A stretch of 64,000 nt of DNA, from the NCBI GenBank assembly GCA_964035545.1, contig CAXIUT010000103.1:496001-560000 (forward strand), given 5' to 3'. The notes under the pieces were generated by a model. That model was not told where the DNA came from and did not search any database. It saw only the letters and a program-made list of their open reading frames with translations. Numbering within the stretch: position 1 is the first letter of the stretch; every line of letters begins with the position of its first letter. A program made the position numbers and the translations under genes. Positions 1 through 10,701 of this stretch are shown here, in pieces. This DNA comes from Bugula neritina (taxonomy: Eukaryota; Bryozoa; Gymnolaemata; Cheilostomatida; Bugulidae).

Positions 1-1310
1 ACACATGCAAGTGATGAGTTTGGAGATATTATTTAAAACTACAAAAGTTTCCATGCCGCGTGTAAATCAAAAGTGGACAAGTGCTGCAAACACCTCTTTT
101 CATAGAATGACTCAGTTATTTCTCATATGTTTGCAAAGGCATCTAAAATTAGTTATTGCTCTAGCAAAATATAACACTGTGAAATGGCGCTGCAGATGAG
201 CTTTCTCTTTTAATATGAAAACTGATGATTGAAGAGCAATATAGTCTACTAATAAAATGGGTTTCAGCAGTGACTCATCTCCACTGCCTGTAAACTATAA
301 AGCTTCAAATCGTATACTGTAGGCCCATGGTCCAACTCTAAAACAATAACACATTTCACATGAGTCAGGATTACTGGTTGTTAGAAGGGACAGGGGGGCA
401 GGAGAGGGGAGGGGAAAATAAAACATCTAAATTTAATAGTAAAGGCGGGTGTACAATGCAAAGGTCTTCCAGCATCACTGGTATTTCCATAATAACTGCA
501 AGGCCAAACTTTTGCTGATGGACAATCAGACAGAAAAACTCTTACAAATAACAAAACTAATATTAGCCTGTGTCTGCTTCGTATAAACACAAAGAACAAA
601 ATTTTGGGAAAGATAACTCCCAACACACCTATCTTGCAACTGGTGCTGGTGCAATGAAATTGAAGGGTTATGTTTCATAGTCATATATTCAGCTAGTACT
701 TCTAACTAGAAAAAAATAACATTGCCGGAAAAGTTGAAGAGGTGAAGCACTGTAGAGTTATGGCAAGTTAGATTCTCTATATGATATTATTTATCTGTCA
801 AGAAAATATTATATTAGATTTTATTCTACTCACTAGTACCAACAATGAATATTTTATCATTGTTTATGGCAGTCGTGAATCTCAACAATGAATAATAATA
901 ATACGCATTGTCAATTTTCACAAAGTAGCAGTTTTCAGTCAGCCCTCTCTAGTTCAAGATGGGCATCACTATACACACAAGAGTTAAGAACTTTAATGAG
1001 TCCTGTCAGGTAACCAGCTCATGAAGTCTACACAGTTTGGTTGCAGACGTTTGCATTTGACATTAGGACTAAAGTGTTCACTACATGGAGACTTCAACTT
1101 CAATTGTTAATCAACTTGTTTTGGATCTACTTGTCACATCTGGCTTACTCTCTCTGGTAGGTTTATTTCATTAACTTTCTAGACTGATTTTCTTAACTTT
1201 CTGAAGAGTTTGTTGTGATGCGAAATATATTACCAAATATCTCATGGCAACGTGCCAATACATTTAACACAGTAATTAAGCACTGGTGTCTTTGAAGCAG
1301 GCATCAAGTT
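1..1310 (+). repeat. Monomer F1 (partial, mosaic X type)
   Basis: The first 28 bp of the unit lie outside the window. It is an X-type copy at both ends of its central block (CATGGTCCAACTCTAAAAC near 330; CTAACTAGAAAAAAATAAC near 702; GGCAAGTTAGATTC near 762). The stretch between about 470 and 640 is instead normal type and carries R-arm markers: AAGGCCAAAC, CTTACAAATAAC and CACAAAGAAC. The unit is a clear mosaic. Confidence 0.95.
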
Positions 1311-2652
1311 TTGCATAAAAAAATTTATCAAGTATCTAAACACATGCAAGTGATGAGTTTGGAGATATTATTTAAAACTACAAAAGTTTCCATGCTGCTT
1401 GTAAATCAAAAGTGGACAATTGCTGCAAACACCTCTTTTCATAGAATGACTCAGTTATTTCTCATATGTTTGCAAAGGCATCTAAAATTAGTTATTGCTC
1501 TAGCAAAATATAACACTGTGAAATGGCGCTGCAGATGAGCTTTCTCTTTTAATATGAAAACTGATGATTGAAGAGCAATATAGTCTACTAATAAAATGGG
1601 TTTCAGCAGTGACTCATCTCCACTGCCTGTAAACTATAAAGCTTCAAATCGTATACTGTAGGCCCATGGGCCAACTCTAGAACAATAACACAATTCACAT
1701 GAGTCAGGATTGCTGGTTGTTAGAGGGGGCAGGGGGCAGGAGAGGGGATGGGAAAATAAAACATCTAAATTCAATAGTAAAGGCGGGTGTACAATGCAAA
1801 GGTCTTCCAGCAGCACTGGTATTTCCATAATAACTGCAGGGCGCAAACTTTTGCTGATGGACAATCAGACAGAAAAACTCTTGCAAATAACAAAACTAAT
1901 ATTAGCCTGTGTCTGCTTCGTATAAATGCCAAGAGCAAAATTATAGGAAAGATAACTCCCAACACACCTATCTTGCAACTGGTGCTGGTGCAATGAAATT
2001 GAAGGGTTATGTTTCATAGTCATATATTCAGCTAGTACTTCTAACTGCAAAGAAATAACATTGCAGAAAAAGGTGAAGATGTGAAGCACTGTAGATTTAT
2101 GGTAAGTTATAATATGCATTTGATATTACTTATCTGTCCAGAAAATAATATTATATTATATTTTATTCTACTCAGTAGTACCAACAATGAATATTTTATC
2201 ATTGTTTATGGCAATCGTGAATCTCAACAATGAATAATAATAATGTGCATTGTCAATTTTCACAAAATAGCAGTCTTCAGTCAGCCCTCTCTGGTACAAG
2301 ATGGGCATCAATATACACACAAAAGTTAAGAACTTTAATGAGTCCTGTCAGGTAACCAGCTCATGAAGTCTACACAGTTTGGTTGCAGACGTTTGCATTT
2401 GACATTAGGACTAAAGTGTTCACTACATGGAGACTTCAACTTCAATTGTTAATCAACTTGTTTTGGATCTACTTGTCACATCTGGCTTACTCTCTCTGGT
2501 AGGTTTATTTCATTAACTTTCTAGACTGATTTTCTTAACTTTCTGAAGAGTTTGTTGTGATGCGAAATATATTGCCAAATATCTCATGGCAACGTGCCAA
2601 TACAGTTAACACAGTAATTAAGCACTGGTGTCTTTGAAGCAGGCATCAAGTT
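1311..2652 (+). repeat. Monomer F2
   Basis: 1342 bp, starting TTGCATAAAAAAATTTATC. It carries GCTGCTTGTAAATC and ACAATTGCTGC, a haplotype shared with F21, F22 and the R arm but not with F3-F20. Private changes include CCAGCAGCACTGG, GCAGGGCGC (which makes a second PstI site) and AAATTATAGG. The G-rich tract is GGGGGCAGGGGGCAGG. Confidence 0.96.
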
Positions 2653-2788
2653 ATGCATAAAAATGTTCATCAAGTATCTAAACACATGCAAGTGATGAGT
2701 TTGGAGATATTATTTAAAACTACAAAAGTTTCCATGCCGCGTGTAAATCAAAAGTGGACAAGTGCTGCAAACACCTCTTTTCATAGAA

Positions 2789-2795
2789 TGACTCA
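2789..2795 (+). promoter_or_regulatory. AP-1-type heptamer, site 1 (representative, F3)
   Basis: TGACTCA, the consensus bound by bZIP factors of the Fos/Jun family. It is kept in the F monomers I compared. In the R arm it is intact in GAGTCATTCC units (R2, R4, R5, R7, R8, R12, R18, R21, R22, R25-R27) and lost as GAGTGATT in the others. Binding is not shown by sequence alone. Confidence 0.4.
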
Positions 2796-2947
2796 GTTAT
2801 TTCTCATATGTTTGCAAAGGCATCTAAAATTAGTTATTGCTCTAGCAAAATATAACACTGTGAAATGGCGCTGCAGATGAGCTTTCTCTTTTAATATGAA
2901 AACTGATGATTGAAGAGCAATATAGTCTACTAATAAAATGGGTTTCA

Positions 2948-2968
2948 GCAGTGACTCATCTCCACTGC
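2948..2968. other. Hairpin around AP-1 site 2 (representative, F3)
   Basis: GCAGTG (2948-2953) and CACTGC (2963-2968) can pair around a 9-nt loop. Outer CAG/CTG bases can extend the stem past a one-base bulge. The R arm keeps the stem (GCAGTG-GAGATGAGT-CACTGC). Confidence 0.55.
2952..2958 (+). promoter_or_regulatory. AP-1-type heptamer, site 2 (representative, F3)
   Basis: TGACTCA, 163 bp after site 1. It overlaps a small hairpin (2948-2968). I saw it kept in both arms. Confidence 0.4.
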
Positions 2969-3002
2969 CTGTAAACTATAAAGCTTCAAATCGTATACTG
3001 TA

Positions 3003-3014
3003 GGCCCATGGGCC
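3003..3014. other. 12-bp perfect palindrome (representative, F3)
   Basis: GGCCCATGGGCC, identical on both strands, found in nearly all common-type units of both arms (31493-31504 in R3). X-type units have GGCCCATGGTCC. It contains an NcoI-type CCATGG. Confidence 0.8.
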
Positions 3015-3041
3015 AACTCTAGAACAATAACACAATTCACA

Positions 3042-3048
3042 TGAGTCA
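3042..3048 (+). promoter_or_regulatory. AP-1-type heptamer, site 3 (representative, F3)
   Basis: TGAGTCA, the same site read on the other strand, 90 bp after site 2 and about 20 bp before the G-rich tract. Kept in both arms and in X-type units. Confidence 0.4.
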
Positions 3049-3066
3049 GGATTGCTGGTTGTTAGA

Positions 3067-3096
3067 GGGGACAGGGGGGGCAGGAGATGGGATGGG
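3067..3096 (+). other. G-quadruplex-type G-rich tract (representative, F3)
   Basis: Four G runs of at least three within 30 bp: GGGG, seven G, GGG, GGG, with loops ACA, CAGGAGAT and AT. The middle loop here is 8 nt, one longer than the usual 7-nt limit. Many units have GAGAGGGGATGGG, which meets the limit, for example 387-414 in F1. A comparable tract is present in every unit that spans this region, with the run length varying. Confidence 0.7.
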
Positions 3097-3487
3097 AAAA
3101 TAAAACATCTAAACTCAATAGTAAAAGCGGGTGTACAATGCAAAGGTCTTCCAGCATCACTGGTTTTTCCATAATAACTGCAAGGCGCAAACTTTTGCTG
3201 ATGGACAATCAGACAGCAAAACTCTTGCAAATAACAAAACTAATATTAGTCTGTGTCTGCTTCGTATAAACACCAAGAACAAAATTTTGGGAAAGATAAC
3301 TCCCAACACACCTATCTTGCAACTGGTGCTGGTGCAATGAAATTGAAGGGTTATGTTTCATAGTCATATATTCAGCTAGTACTTCTAACTGCAAAGAAAT
3401 AACATTGCAGAAAAAGGTGAAGATGTGAAGCACTGTAGATTTATGGTAAGTTATAATATGCATTTGATATTATTTATCTGTCCAGAA

Positions 3488-3515
3488 AATAATATTATAT
3501 TATATTTTATTCTAC
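3488..3515. other. AT-rich stretch (representative, F3)
   Basis: About 28 bp made only of A and T: runs of AATAATATTATATTATATTTTATT type. Present in every complete unit, with 3-bp length variants. It is the part of the monomer most likely to melt. No origin consensus is claimed. Confidence 0.7.
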
Positions 3516-3525
3516 TCAGTAGTAC

Positions 3526-3580
3526 CAACAATGAATATTTTATCATTGTGTATGGCAGTCGTGAATCTCAACAATGAATA
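3526..3580. repeat. Short direct repeat and hairpin (representative, F3)
   Basis: CAACAATGAATA occurs twice, at 3526-3537 and 3569-3580. Within the first copy, ACAATGA pairs with TCATTGT across the 8-nt loop ATATTTTA. The second copy runs into four AAT repeats (3577-3588). Confidence 0.75.
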
Positions 3581-3994
3581 ATAATAATATGCATTGTCAA
3601 TTTTCACAAAGTAGCAGTCTTCAGTCAGCCCTCTCTGGTTCAAGATGGGCATCACTATACACACAAGAGTCAAGAACTTTAATGAGTCCTGTCAGCTAAC
3701 CAGCTCATGAAGTCTACACAGTTTGGTTGCAGACGTTTGCATTTGACATTAGGACTAAAGTGTTGACTACATGGAGATTTCAACTTCAGTTGTTAATCAA
3801 CTTGTTTTGGATCTACTTGTTACATCTGGCTTACTCTTTCTGGTAGGTTTATTTCATTAACTTTCTAGACTGATTTTCTTAACTTTCTGAAGAGTTTGTT
3901 GTGATGCGAAATATTACCAAATATCTCATGGCAACGTGCCAATACATTTAACACAGTAACGAAGCACTGGTGTCTTTGAAGCAGGCATCAAGTT

Positions 3995-5336
3995 ATGCAT
4001 AAGAATTTTCATCAAGTATCTAAACACATGCAAGTGATGAGTTTGGAGATATTATTTAAAACTACAAAAGTTTCCATGCCGCGTGTAAATCAAAAGTGGA
4101 CAAGTGCTGCAAACACCTCTTTTCATAGAATGACTCAGTTATTTCTCATATGTTTGCAAAGGCATCTAAAATTAGTTATTGCTCTAGCAAAATATAACAC
4201 TGTGAAATGGCGCTGCAGATGAGCTTTCTCTTTTAATATGAAAACTGATGATTGAAGAGCAATATAGTCTACTAATAAAATGGGTTTCAGCAGTGACTCA
4301 TCTCCACTGCCTGTAAACTATAAAGCTTCAAATCGTATACTGTAGGCCCATGGGCCAACTCTAGAACAATAACACAATTCACATGAGTCAGGATTGCTGG
4401 TTGTTAGAGGGGACAGGGGGGGCAGGAGATGGGATGGGAAAATAAAACATCTAAACTCAATAGTAAAAGCGGGTGTACAATGCAAAGGTCTTCCAGCATC
4501 ACTGGTTTTTCCATAATAACTGCAAGGCGCAAACTTTTGCTGATGGACAATCAGACAGCAAAACTCTTGCAAATAACAAAACCAATATTAGTCTGTGTCT
4601 GCTTCGTATAAACACCAAGAACAAAATTTTGGGAAAGATAACTCCCAACACACCTATCTTGCAACTGGTGCTGGTGCAATGAAATTGAAGGGTTATGTTT
4701 CGTAGTCATATATTCAGCTAGTACTTCTAACTGCAAAGAAATAACATTGCAGAAAAAGGTGAAGATGTGAAGCACTGTAGATTTATGGTAAGTTATAATA
4801 TGCATTTGATATTATTTATCTGTCCAGAAAATAATATTATATTATATTTTATTCTACTCAGTAGTACCAACAATGAATATTTTATCATTGTGTATGGCAG
4901 TCGTGAATCTCAACAATGAATAATAATAATATGCATTGTCAATTTTCACAAAGTAGCAGTCTTCAGTCAGCCCTCTCTGGTTCAAGATGGGCATCACTAT
5001 ACACACAAGAGTCAAGAACTTTAATGAGTCCTGTCAGCTAACCAGCTCATGAAGTCTACACAGTTTGGTTGCAGACGTTTGCATTTGACATTAGGACTAA
5101 AGTGTTGACTACATGGAGATTTCAACTTCAGTTGTTAATCAACTTGTTTTGGATCTACTTGTTACATCTGGCTTACTCTTTCTGGTAGGTTTATTTCATT
5201 AACTTTCTAGACTGATTTTCTTAACTTTCTGAAGAGTTTGTTGTGATGCGAAATATTACCAAATATCTCATGGCAACGTGCCAATACATTTAACACAGTA
5301 ACGAAGCACTGGTGTCTTTGAAGCAGGCATCAAGTT
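3995..5336 (+). repeat. Monomer F4
   Basis: 1342 bp, starting ATGCATAAGAATTTTC. Its marker AAAACCAATATT (4577-4588) recurs only in F8. GTTTCGTAGTC near 4699 is a private change; F8 reads GTTTCATAGTC. Confidence 0.97.
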
Positions 5337-6675
5337 ATGCATAAGAATTTTCATCAAGTATCTAAACACATGCAAGTGATGAGTTTGGAGATATTATTTA
5401 AAACTACAAAAGTTTCCATGCCGCGTGTAAATCAAAAGTGGACAAGTGCTGCAAACACCTCTTTTCATAGAATGACTCAGTTATTTTTCATATGTTTGCA
5501 AAGGCATCTAAAATTAGTTATTGCTCTAGCAAAATATAACACTGTGAAATGGCGCTGCAGATGAGCTTTCTCTTTTAATATGAAAACTGATGATTGAAGA
5601 GCAATATAGTCTACTAATAAAATGGGTTTCAGCAGTGACTCATCTCCACTGCCTGTAAACTATAAAGCTTCAAATCGTATACTGTAGGCCCATGGGCCAA
5701 CTCTAGAACAATAACACAATTCACATGAGTCAGGATTGCTGGTTGTTAGAGGGGACAGGGGGGGCAGGAGATGGGATGGGAAAATAAAACATCTAAACTC
5801 AATAGTAAAAGCGGGTGTACAATGCAAAGGTCTTCCAGCATCACTGGTTTTTCCATAATAACTGCAAGGCGCAAACTTTTGCTGATGGACAATCAGACAG
5901 CAAAACTCTTGCAAATAACAAAACTAATATTAGTCTGTGTCTGCTTCGTATAAACACCAAGAACAAAATTTTGGGAAAGATAACTCCCAACACACCTATC
6001 TTGCAACTGGTGCTGGTGCAATGAAATTGAAGGGTTATGTTTCATAGTCATATATTCAGCTAGTACTTCTAACTGCAAAGAAATAACATTGCAGAAAAAG
6101 GTGAAGATGTGAAGCACTGTAGATTTATGGTAAGTTATAATATGCATTTGATATTATTTATCTGTCAAGAAAATATTATATTATATTTTATTCTACTCAG
6201 TAGTACCAACAATGAATATTTTATCATTGTGTATGGCAGTCGTGAATCTCAACAATGAATAATAATAATATGCATTGTCAATTTTCACAAAGTAGCAGTC
6301 TTCAGTCAGCCCTCTCTGGTTCAAGATGGGCATCACTATACACACAAGAGTCAAGAACTTTAATGAGTCCTGTCAGCTAACCAGCTCATGAAGTCTACAC
6401 AGTTTGGTTGCAGACGTTTGCATTTGACATTAGGACTAAAGTGTTGACGACATGGAGATTTCAACTTCAGTTGTTAATCAACTTGTTTTGGATCTACTTG
6501 TTACATCTGGCTTACTCTTTCTGGTAGGTTTATTTCATTAACTTTCTAGACTGATTTTCTTAACTTTCTGAAGAGTTTGTTGTGATGCGAAATATTACCA
6601 AATATCTCATGGCAACGTGCCAATACATTTAACACAGTAACGAAGCACTGGTGTCTTTGAAGCAGGCATCAAGTT
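5337..6675 (+). repeat. Monomer F5
   Basis: 1339 bp. The 3-bp deficit comes from CTGTCAAGAAAATATTAT near 6162. Its markers TTATTTTTCATATG (near 5481) and GTTGACGACATGG (near 6443) recur only in F9. Confidence 0.97.
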
Positions 6676-8017
6676 ATGCATAAGAATTTTCATCAAGTAT
6701 CTAAACACATGCAAGTGATGAGTTTGGAGATATTATTTAAAACTACAAAAGTTTCCATGCCGCGTGTAAATCAAAAGTGGACAAGTGCTGCAAACACCTC
6801 TTTTCATAGAATGACTCAGTTATTTCTCATATGTTTGCAAAGGCATCTAAAATTAGTTATTGCTCTAGCAAAATATAACACTGTGAAATGGCGCTGCAGA
6901 TGAGCTTTCTCTTTTAATATGAAAACTGATGATTGAAGAGCAATATAGTCTACTAATAAAATGGGTTTCAGCAGTGACTCATCTCCACTGCCTGTAAACT
7001 ATAAAGCTTCAAATCGTATACTGTAGGCCCATGGGCCAACTCTAGAACAATAACACAATTCACATGAGTCAGGATTGCTGGTTGTTAGAGGGGACAGGGG
7101 GGGCAGGAGATGGGATGGGAAAATAAAACATCTAAACTCAATAGTAAAAGCGGGTGTACAATGCAAAGGTCTTCCAGCATCACTGGTTTTTCCATAATAA
7201 CTGCAAGGCGCAAACTTTTGCTGATGGACAATCAGACAGCAAAACTCTTGCAAATAACAAAACTAATATTAGTCTGTGTCTGCTTCGTATAAACACCAAG
7301 AACAAAATTTTGAGAAAGATAACTCCCAACACACCTATCTTGCAACTGGTGCTGGTGCAATGAAATTGAAGGGTTATGTTTCATAGTCATATATTCAGCT
7401 AGTACTTCTAACTGCAAAGAAATAACATTGCAGAAAAAGGTGAAGATGTGAAGCACTGTAGATTTATGGTAAGTTATAATATGCATTTGATATTATTTAT
7501 CTGTCCAGAAAATAATATTATATTATATTTTATTCTACTCAGTAGTACCAACAATGAATATTTTATCATTGTGTATGGCAGTCGTGAATCTCAACAATGA
7601 ATAATAATAATATGCATTGTCAATTTTCACAAAGTAGCAGTCTTCAGTCAGCCCTCTCTGGTTCAAGATGGGCATCACTATACACACAAGAGTCAAGAAC
7701 TTTAATGAGTCCTGTCAGCTAACCAGCTCATGAAGTCTACACAGTTTGGTTGCAGACGTTTGCATTTGACATTAGGACTAAAGTGTTGACTACATGGAGA
7801 TTTCAACTTCAGTTGTTAATCAACTTGTTTTGGATCTACTTGTTACATCTGGCTTACTCTTTCTGGTAGGTTTATTTCATTAACTTTCTAGACTGATTTT
7901 CTTAACTTTCTGAAGAGTTTGTTGTGATGCGAAATATCACCAAATATCTCATGGCAACGTGCCAATACATTTAACACAGTAACGAAGCACTGGTGTCTTT
8001 GAAGCAGGCATCAAGTT
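6676..8017 (+). repeat. Monomer F6
   Basis: 1342 bp. Its markers are TTTTGAGAAAG (near 7308) and, close to its end, GAAATATCACCAAAT (near 7931). Both recur in F10 and F12. Confidence 0.97.
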
Positions 8018-9359
8018 ATGCATAAGAATTTTCATCAAGTATCTAAACACATGCAAGTGATGAGTTTGGAGATATTATTTAAAACTACAAAAGTTTCCAT
8101 GCCGCGTGTAAATCAAAAGTGGACAAGTGCTGCAAACACCTCTTTTCATAGAATGACTCAGTTATTTCTCATATGTTTGCAAAGGCATCTAAAATTAGTT
8201 ATTGCTCTAGCAAAATATAACACTGTGAAATGGCGCTGCAGATGAGCTTTCTCTTTTAATATGAAAACTGATGATTGAAGAGCAATATAGTCTACTAATA
8301 AAATGGGTTTCAGCAGTGACTCATCTCCACTGCCTGTAAACTATAAAGCTTCAAATCGTATACTGTAGGCCCATGGGCCAACTCTAGAACAATAACACAA
8401 TTCACATGAGTCAGGATTGCTGGTTGTTAGAGGGGACAGGGGGGGCAGGAGATGGGATGGGAAAATAAAACATCTAAACTCAATAGTAAAAGCGGGTGTA
8501 CAATGCAAAGGTCTTCCAGCATCACTGGTTTTTCCATAATAACTGCAAGGCGCAAACTTTTGCTGATGGACAATCAGACAGCAAAACTCTTGCAAATAAC
8601 AAAACTAATATTAGTCTGTGTCTGCTTCGTATAAACACCAAGAACAAAATTTTGGGAAAGATAACTCCCAACACACCTATCTTGCAACTGGTGCTGGTGC
8701 AATGAAATTGAAGGGTTATGTTTCATAGTCATATATTCAGCTAGTACTTCTAACTGCAAAGAAATAACATTGCAGAAAAAGGTGAAGATGTGAAGCACTG
8801 TAGATTTATGGTAAGTTATAATATGCATTTGATATTATTTATCTGTCCAGAAAATAATATTATATTATATTTTATTCTACTCAGTAGTACCAACAATGAA
8901 TATTTTATCATTGTGTATGGCAGTCGTGAATCTCAACAATGAATAATAATAATATGCATTGTCAATTTTCACAAAGTAGCAGTCTTCAGTCAGCCCTCTC
9001 TGGTTCAAGATGGGCATCACTATACACACAAGAGTCAAGAACTTTAATGAGTCCTGTCAGCTAACCAGCTCATGAAGTCTACACAGTTTGGTTGCAGACG
9101 TTTGCATTTGACATTAGGACTAAAGTGTTGACTACATGGAGATTTCAACTTCAGTTGTTAATCAACTTGTTTTGGATCTACTTGTTACATCTGGCTTACT
9201 CTTTCTGGTAGGTTTATTTCATTAACTTTCTAGACTGATTTTCTTAACTTTCTGAAGAGTTTGTTGTGATGCGAAATATTACCAAATATCTCATGGCAAC
9301 GTGCCAATACATTTAACACAGTAACGAAGCACTGGTGTCTTTGAAGCAGGCATCAAGTT
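8018..9359 (+). repeat. Monomer F7
   Basis: 1342 bp, common F-arm type with TTTTGGGAAAG. It takes the fourth place of the first tetramer. Its counterpart F11 matches it only as far as GGCCCATGG and then turns into X-type sequence. Confidence 0.97.
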
Positions 9360-10701
9360 ATGCATAAGAATTTTCATCAAGTATCTAAACACATGCAAGT
9401 GATGAGTTTGGAGATATTATTTAAAACTACAAAAGTTTCCATGCCGCGTGTAAATCAAAAGTGGACAAGTGCTGCAAACACCTCTTTTCATAGAATGACT
9501 CAGTTATTTCTCATATGTTTGCAAAGGCATCTAAAATTAGTTATTGCTCTAGCAAAATATAACACTGTGAAATGGCGCTGCAGATGAGCTTTCTCTTTTA
9601 ATATGAAAACTGATGATTGAAGAGCAATATAGTCTACTAATAAAATGGGTTTCAGCAGTGACTCATCTCCACTGCCTGTAAACTATAAAGCTTCAAATCG
9701 TATACTGTAGGCCCATGGGCCAACTCTAGAACAATAACACAATTCACATGAGTCAGGATTGCTGGTTGTTAGAGGGGACAGGGGGGGCAGGAGATGGGAT
9801 GGGAAAATAAAACATCTAAACTCAATAGTAAAAGCGGGTGTACAATGCAAAGGTCTTCCAGCATCACTGGTTTTTCCATAATAACTGCAAGGCGCAAACT
9901 TTTGCTGATGGACAATCAGACAGCAAAACTCTTGCAAATAACAAAACCAATATTAGTCTGTGTCTGCTTCGTATAAACACCAAGAACAAAATTTTGGGAA
10001 AGATAACTCCCAACACACCTATCTTGCAACTGGTGCTGGTGCAATGAAATTGAAGGGTTATGTTTCATAGTCATATATTCAGCTAGTACTTCTAACTGCA
10101 AAGAAATAACATTGCAGAAAAAGGTGAAGATGTGAAGCACTGTAGATTTATGGTAAGTTATAATATGCATTTGATATTATTTATCTGTCCAGAAAATAAT
10201 ATTATATTATATTTTATTCTACTCAGTAGTACCAACAATGAATATTTTATCATTGTGTATGGCAGTCGTGAATCTCAACAATGAATAATAATAATATGCA
10301 TTGTCAATTTTCACAAAGTAGCAGTCTTCAGTCAGCCCTCTCTGGTTCAAGATGGGCATCACTATACACACAAGAGTCAAGAACTTTAATGAGTCCTGTC
10401 AGCTAACCAGCTCATGAAGTCTACACAGTTTGGTTGCAGACGTTTGCATTTGACATTAGGACTAAAGTGTTGACTACATGGAGATTTCAACTTCAGTTGT
10501 TAATCAACTTGTTTTGGATCTACTTGTTACATCTGGCTTACTCTCTCTGGTAGGTTTATTTCATTAACTTTCTAGACTGATTTTCTTAACTTTCTGAAGA
10601 GTTTGTTGTGATGCGAAATATTACCAAATATCTCATGGCAACGTGCCAATACATTTAACACAGTAACGAAGCACTGGTGTCTTTGAAGCAGGCATCAAGT
10701 T
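9360..10701 (+). repeat. Monomer F8
   Basis: 1342 bp, counterpart of F4 (AAAACCAATATT near 9942). It differs from F4 by GTTTCATAGTC and by CTCTCTCTGG in place of CTCTTTCTGG. Confidence 0.97.

Larger units (their letters stand above)
2653..3994 (+). repeat. Monomer F3 (reference copy)
   Basis: 1342 bp, used here as the reference for motif positions. It starts ATGCATAAAAATGTTC. It carries the CCGCGTGTAAATC and ACAAGTGCTGC haplotype typical of F3-F18. From about 3040 onward it matches F7 closely, so the tetramer block copied downstream may begin inside this unit. Confidence 0.97.

Noticed and set aside
3100-3110. Polyadenylation signals (AATAAA) at several places on both strands
   Set aside because: Expected by chance many times in AT-rich DNA; no transcript boundary is supported.
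3240-3280. CENP-B-box-like sequence around CTTCGTATAAACACC
   Set aside because: The TTCG start and one A are in place but the required CGGG at the 3' side is absent in the units I checked.
3640-3655. tRNA-type B box (GGTTCAAGATGG) suggesting a SINE or pol III origin
   Set aside because: Only part of GGTTCGANNCC is matched, no A box at a suitable distance, no tRNA-like fold and no oligo-T end; many F and all R units have AGTTCAAG instead.
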